This document shows, piece after piece, positions 7,659 through 9,498 of a stretch of DNA of 9,498 bases (position 1 is the stretch's first letter; each line of letters starts with the position of its first letter). The notes under the pieces are model-generated. The model worked only from the letters and a program-made list of their open reading frames with translations. It ran no database searches and was not told the DNA's origin. The stretch lies in assembly GCA_002470185.1 (NCBI GenBank), contig DKNG01000003.1:1-9498 (forward strand), read 5' to 3'. This stretch comes from Arcobacter sp. UBA7394 (GTDB taxonomy: Bacteria; Campylobacterota; Campylobacteria; Campylobacterales; Arcobacteraceae). The translations under genes were made by a program, and so were the position numbers.

Positions 7659-8690
7659 ATGAAAATAAAAATACTACTAAATGGTGTTGGCCGTATTGGC
7701 AAAGCCATTTTAAAACAATTACTAAAAAATGAGAGTTTTGAAATTGTTGCTATAAATGAAATTAACCCTTATATTGAAAATATTGTTTATTCAATTAATC
7801 ATGATTCCACATATGGAAACTTATCAGATAAATTCAAGGTTATGGAAAAGAACTATATTCAAAATAGTACTTCAAGAATCAAAATCATAAATGAAAACTC
7901 ACTATTAAATGTAGACCTTAAAGAAGTTGATATTATTATTGATGCAAGTGGTGTAAAAGATGATTTAGAAGCTTTAAAAAAATTAGATGTGAAAGCTATA
8001 TTCTTAACTCATCCAAATGCTAATGCAGATATTAATGTTGTTCTTGGAGCAAATGAAGATAAACTAGATATCAATACACATAAAGTTATATCTACAAGTT
8101 CATGTAATGCAACTGCACTATTACCAGCTTTAAAACTAATAGATGAAACAAAAGAGATTATATGTGGAGATATAGTAACTATTCATCCCCTACTTAATCA
8201 CCAAAGAGTACTTGATGGAAGTTTTATTGGAAGTGCTACAAGAAATGTAGATTATAACTTTGAGTTTGGTAGGTCTTCAACTCAGAATATTATTCCAAGT
8301 AAAACAACAACTATTGATGCTTGTTCATATGTCTTAGATAAGTTTAATCATGATTTGATTTCATCTAATTCTCTTAGAGTTCCAACAGATACTGTAGGAG
8401 CTATTAATGTGACTTTATTTACAAAAGAGAAATCTTCTAAAGATGAGATTATCAATCTTTTTGAAGAGTGCGAGAAAAATCAAAAGTTCCCAGTATTTTT
8501 AAATAACTACGACCCTTTAGTATCAAGTGATTTTAAACAAGAGAATAAAACAACAATTATTGACCATAGATATACAGATGTAAAAAATAGCAATATGATT
8601 AAACTTCTTGTTTGGTATGATAATGAGTGGGGATATGCTTCTAAAACTATAGATATTTTAAAGCATTATATAAATAAAAGTAACTCTTAA
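7659..8690 (+). CDS. Divergent glyceraldehyde-3-phosphate dehydrogenase-family protein
   Basis: A 343-residue, two-domain GAPDH-fold dehydrogenase. The N-terminal Rossmann motif LLNGVGRIGKAIL (6–18) binds the dinucleotide, and Glu34 after the second strand (VAINE) would favour NAD over NADP. The catalytic cysteine is expected at Cys149 in STSSCNATALLPALK and its partner at His176 in TIHPLLNHQ. The C-terminal WYDNEWGYASKTID (319–332) is a strong family signature. The canonical SCTTN is SCNAT here, the STG loop after NIIP is SKTTT, and SAP is THP, so phosphate-binding positions differ from glycolytic GapA. It may be a paralogue with another aldehyde substrate or a stress-time substitute. The ATG has only a weak AGG upstream, buried in a hairpin. 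It lies 62 bp after the marR operon and 10 bp before a convergent exporter gene. Confidence 0.85.
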   Translation: MKIKILLNGVGRIGKAILKQLLKNESFEIVAINEINPYIENIVYSINHDSTYGNLSDKFKVMEKNYIQNSTSRIKIINENSLLNVDLKEVDIIIDASGVKDDLEALKKLDVKAIFLTHPNANADINVVLGANEDKLDINTHKVISTSSCNATALLPALKLIDETKEIICGDIVTIHPLLNHQRVLDGSFIGSATRNVDYNFEFGRSSTQNIIPSKTTTIDACSYVLDKFNHDLISSNSLRVPTDTVGAINVTLFTKEKSSKDEIINLFEECEKNQKFPVFLNNYDPLVSSDFKQENKTTIIDHRYTDVKNSNMIKLLVWYDNEWGYASKTIDILKHYINKSNS

Positions 8691-8707
8691 AAGTTTACTT
8701 TTATTTA
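8671..8707. terminator. A/T-rich bidirectional terminator between convergent genes
   Basis: A perfect 13-bp inverted repeat, TAAATAAAAGTAA (8671–8683) and TTACTTTTATTTA (8695–8707), flanks an 11-base loop. It overlaps the stop codons of both convergent genes, 10 bp apart. One strand gives a T-rich 3' arm in either direction, as expected for a shared terminator, but the stem has only a single G/C pair, so it is weak in stability. Confidence 0.5.
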
Positions 8708-9498
8708 CTAAGTCTTAATGAGATAAGAGCAAAAAAAGATGTTGCTACCATCATTAAAAATACTGGTGTTAAAGTCTCACTATGAACTAGTGAAGCTAAA
8801 AAGCCAATAACTCCAGCTATTGTAAATTCACTTACACCAATAACAGAATTTGCAACCCCAGAATCTTCTTTGAAATAATCCAAGGCTAAAGCCATTGCAT
8901 TTCCAAAAATAAATCCAAGTGAGCCTACATATAAAACCATAGCTGCGAAAATAGTATAAATAGAAGCCTCAAAAGAGAAGCCAACTAGTGCAAGTCCTGC
9001 TATTAATTGTAGAATAATTCCAGACTTTAAAACTTTTCTTGTATCAATAGTTTGAATAAGTTTCATACTAACTTTTGTAAGAATAATCATCATTAGAACG
9101 TTTGCACCAAAAAACAGAGGAAAATACTCTTTTGAGATTAAGAAATACTCCATATAAATAAATGAACTTTTCTCAATAAATATAAACATGCCAGAGAAAC
9201 CAAAAGATACTGCCAATATATATCCCATTGCTTGTTTGTGAGTTAGGACTTTTTTATATGCTTCTTTGATTTTTGTTTTACTTTTGATTCCCGTAAGTGG
9301 TAATTTAAAATAAATTACAATCATCACAATAAATGAGTAAATTCCTAAAAACAAAAATATATAATTCCAAGTGAAAAATGTAATTACTAATGAACCTAAA
9401 GCAGGAGCAATCATTGGTGCTATCATCATAATAGAAGCTATTGCTGAGAATATCTTAGCAGCCTCTTTTCCATGGAATAAATCCCTTACAATTGCAGC
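8701..9498 (-). CDS. Bcr/CflA-type MFS drug exporter, C-terminal part (cut by window edge)
   Basis: An inner-membrane proton-coupled exporter of the 12-segment multidrug subfamily (Bcr/CflA). The reading frame stays open to the window end, so 265 residues are present and roughly 130 N-terminal residues lie to the right. The first visible residues AAIVRDLFHGKEAAKIFSAIASIMMIAPMIAPALGS match the region that in Bcr/CflA proteins reads RAxVRDxxxGxxAAxxxS...APxxAPxxGG, including the antiporter motif C on segment 5. GNAMALALDYFKEDSGVANSVIGVSEF near the end matches the family's xNAMAxAL...GxASAxxGxxQF. A methionine at 9429 is internal, not the start. It converges on the GAPDH-like gene with a 10-bp gap. 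The substrate is not predictable. Confidence 0.9.
   Translation of the reverse strand, partial: AAIVRDLFHGKEAAKIFSAIASIMMIAPMIAPALGSLVITFFTWNYIFLFLGIYSFIVMIVIYFKLPLTGIKSKTKIKEAYKKVLTHKQAMGYILAVSFGFSGMFIFIEKSSFIYMEYFLISKEYFPLFFGANVLMMIILTKVSMKLIQTIDTRKVLKSGIILQLIAGLALVGFSFEASIYTIFAAMVLYVGSLGFIFGNAMALALDYFKEDSGVANSVIGVSEFTIAGVIGFLASLVHSETLTPVFLMMVATSFFALISLRLSK

Noticed and set aside
8781..8800. GAACTAGTGAAGC inside the MFS gene as another operator copy.
   Set aside because: Only the six-base ACTAGT core is shared, it is within coding sequence, and the arms do not match, so it is most likely chance.
9360..9429. Methionine at 9427–9429 as the start of the MFS gene.
   Set aside because: The frame stays open to 9498 and the added residues (AAIVRDLFHGKEAAKIFSAIASIM) match the internal RDxxxG...AA region of Bcr/CflA proteins, so this methionine is internal and the gene is cut by the window edge.
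7659..9498. GAPDH plus MFS transporter as an ArsJ-type arsenate export pair.
   Set aside because: The two genes are convergent rather than co-transcribed, the transporter looks like Bcr/CflA, and the GAPDH-like protein has lost usual phosphate-site residues that arsenate use would need. No arsR or arsC is nearby.

Overview
The window reads as ordinary chromosome of an AT-rich member of the Campylobacterota, most like the Arcobacter group. The basis is the strongly A/T-biased codon use, the AAGGA-type ribosome binding sites, the HisZ–PurA gene pair and the look of the protein sequences. This assignment is by recognition, not by a search. No insertion sequence, tRNA, rRNA or CRISPR array is visible. 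The longest gene-free stretches are about 130 bp.

Left block (1–2525, minus strand): a tightly packed operon reading leftwards, with a class V aminotransferase, then hisZ, then purA, which runs off the left edge. The gaps are 5 bp and 1 bp. A short divergent promoter region (2526–2655) separates it from a LysE/RhtB-type exporter on the plus strand, which ends in a clear rho-independent terminator (3298–3321).

Central block (3329–7596, plus strand) is the most interesting part. A MarR-family regulator is followed by five genes: a periplasmic YceI lipocalin-like protein, an NADPH-dependent FMN reductase-like flavoprotein, a DODA/YgiD-type extradiol ring-cleaving dioxygenase, a pirin (quercetinase-like cupin) and an atypical ADP-ribosylglycohydrolase-fold protein. 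Three copies of one 20-bp near-palindrome lie around marR. Two sit in front of marR, with centres 42 bp apart, and one sits in front of yceI. At both genes the operator fills the spacer between the predicted -35 and -10 boxes. This is a strong sequence case for an autoregulated MarR regulon. The gene content suggests handling of quinone, catechol or similar lipophilic phenolic compounds, but that part is inference.

Right block (7597–9498): a long imperfect hairpin (7601–7652) ends six bases before the start codon of a divergent GAPDH-family protein with an altered active-site neighbourhood. That gene converges on a Bcr/CflA-type MFS drug exporter, cut by the right edge. A 13-bp perfect inverted repeat overlaps both stop codons and probably acts as a shared bidirectional terminator.
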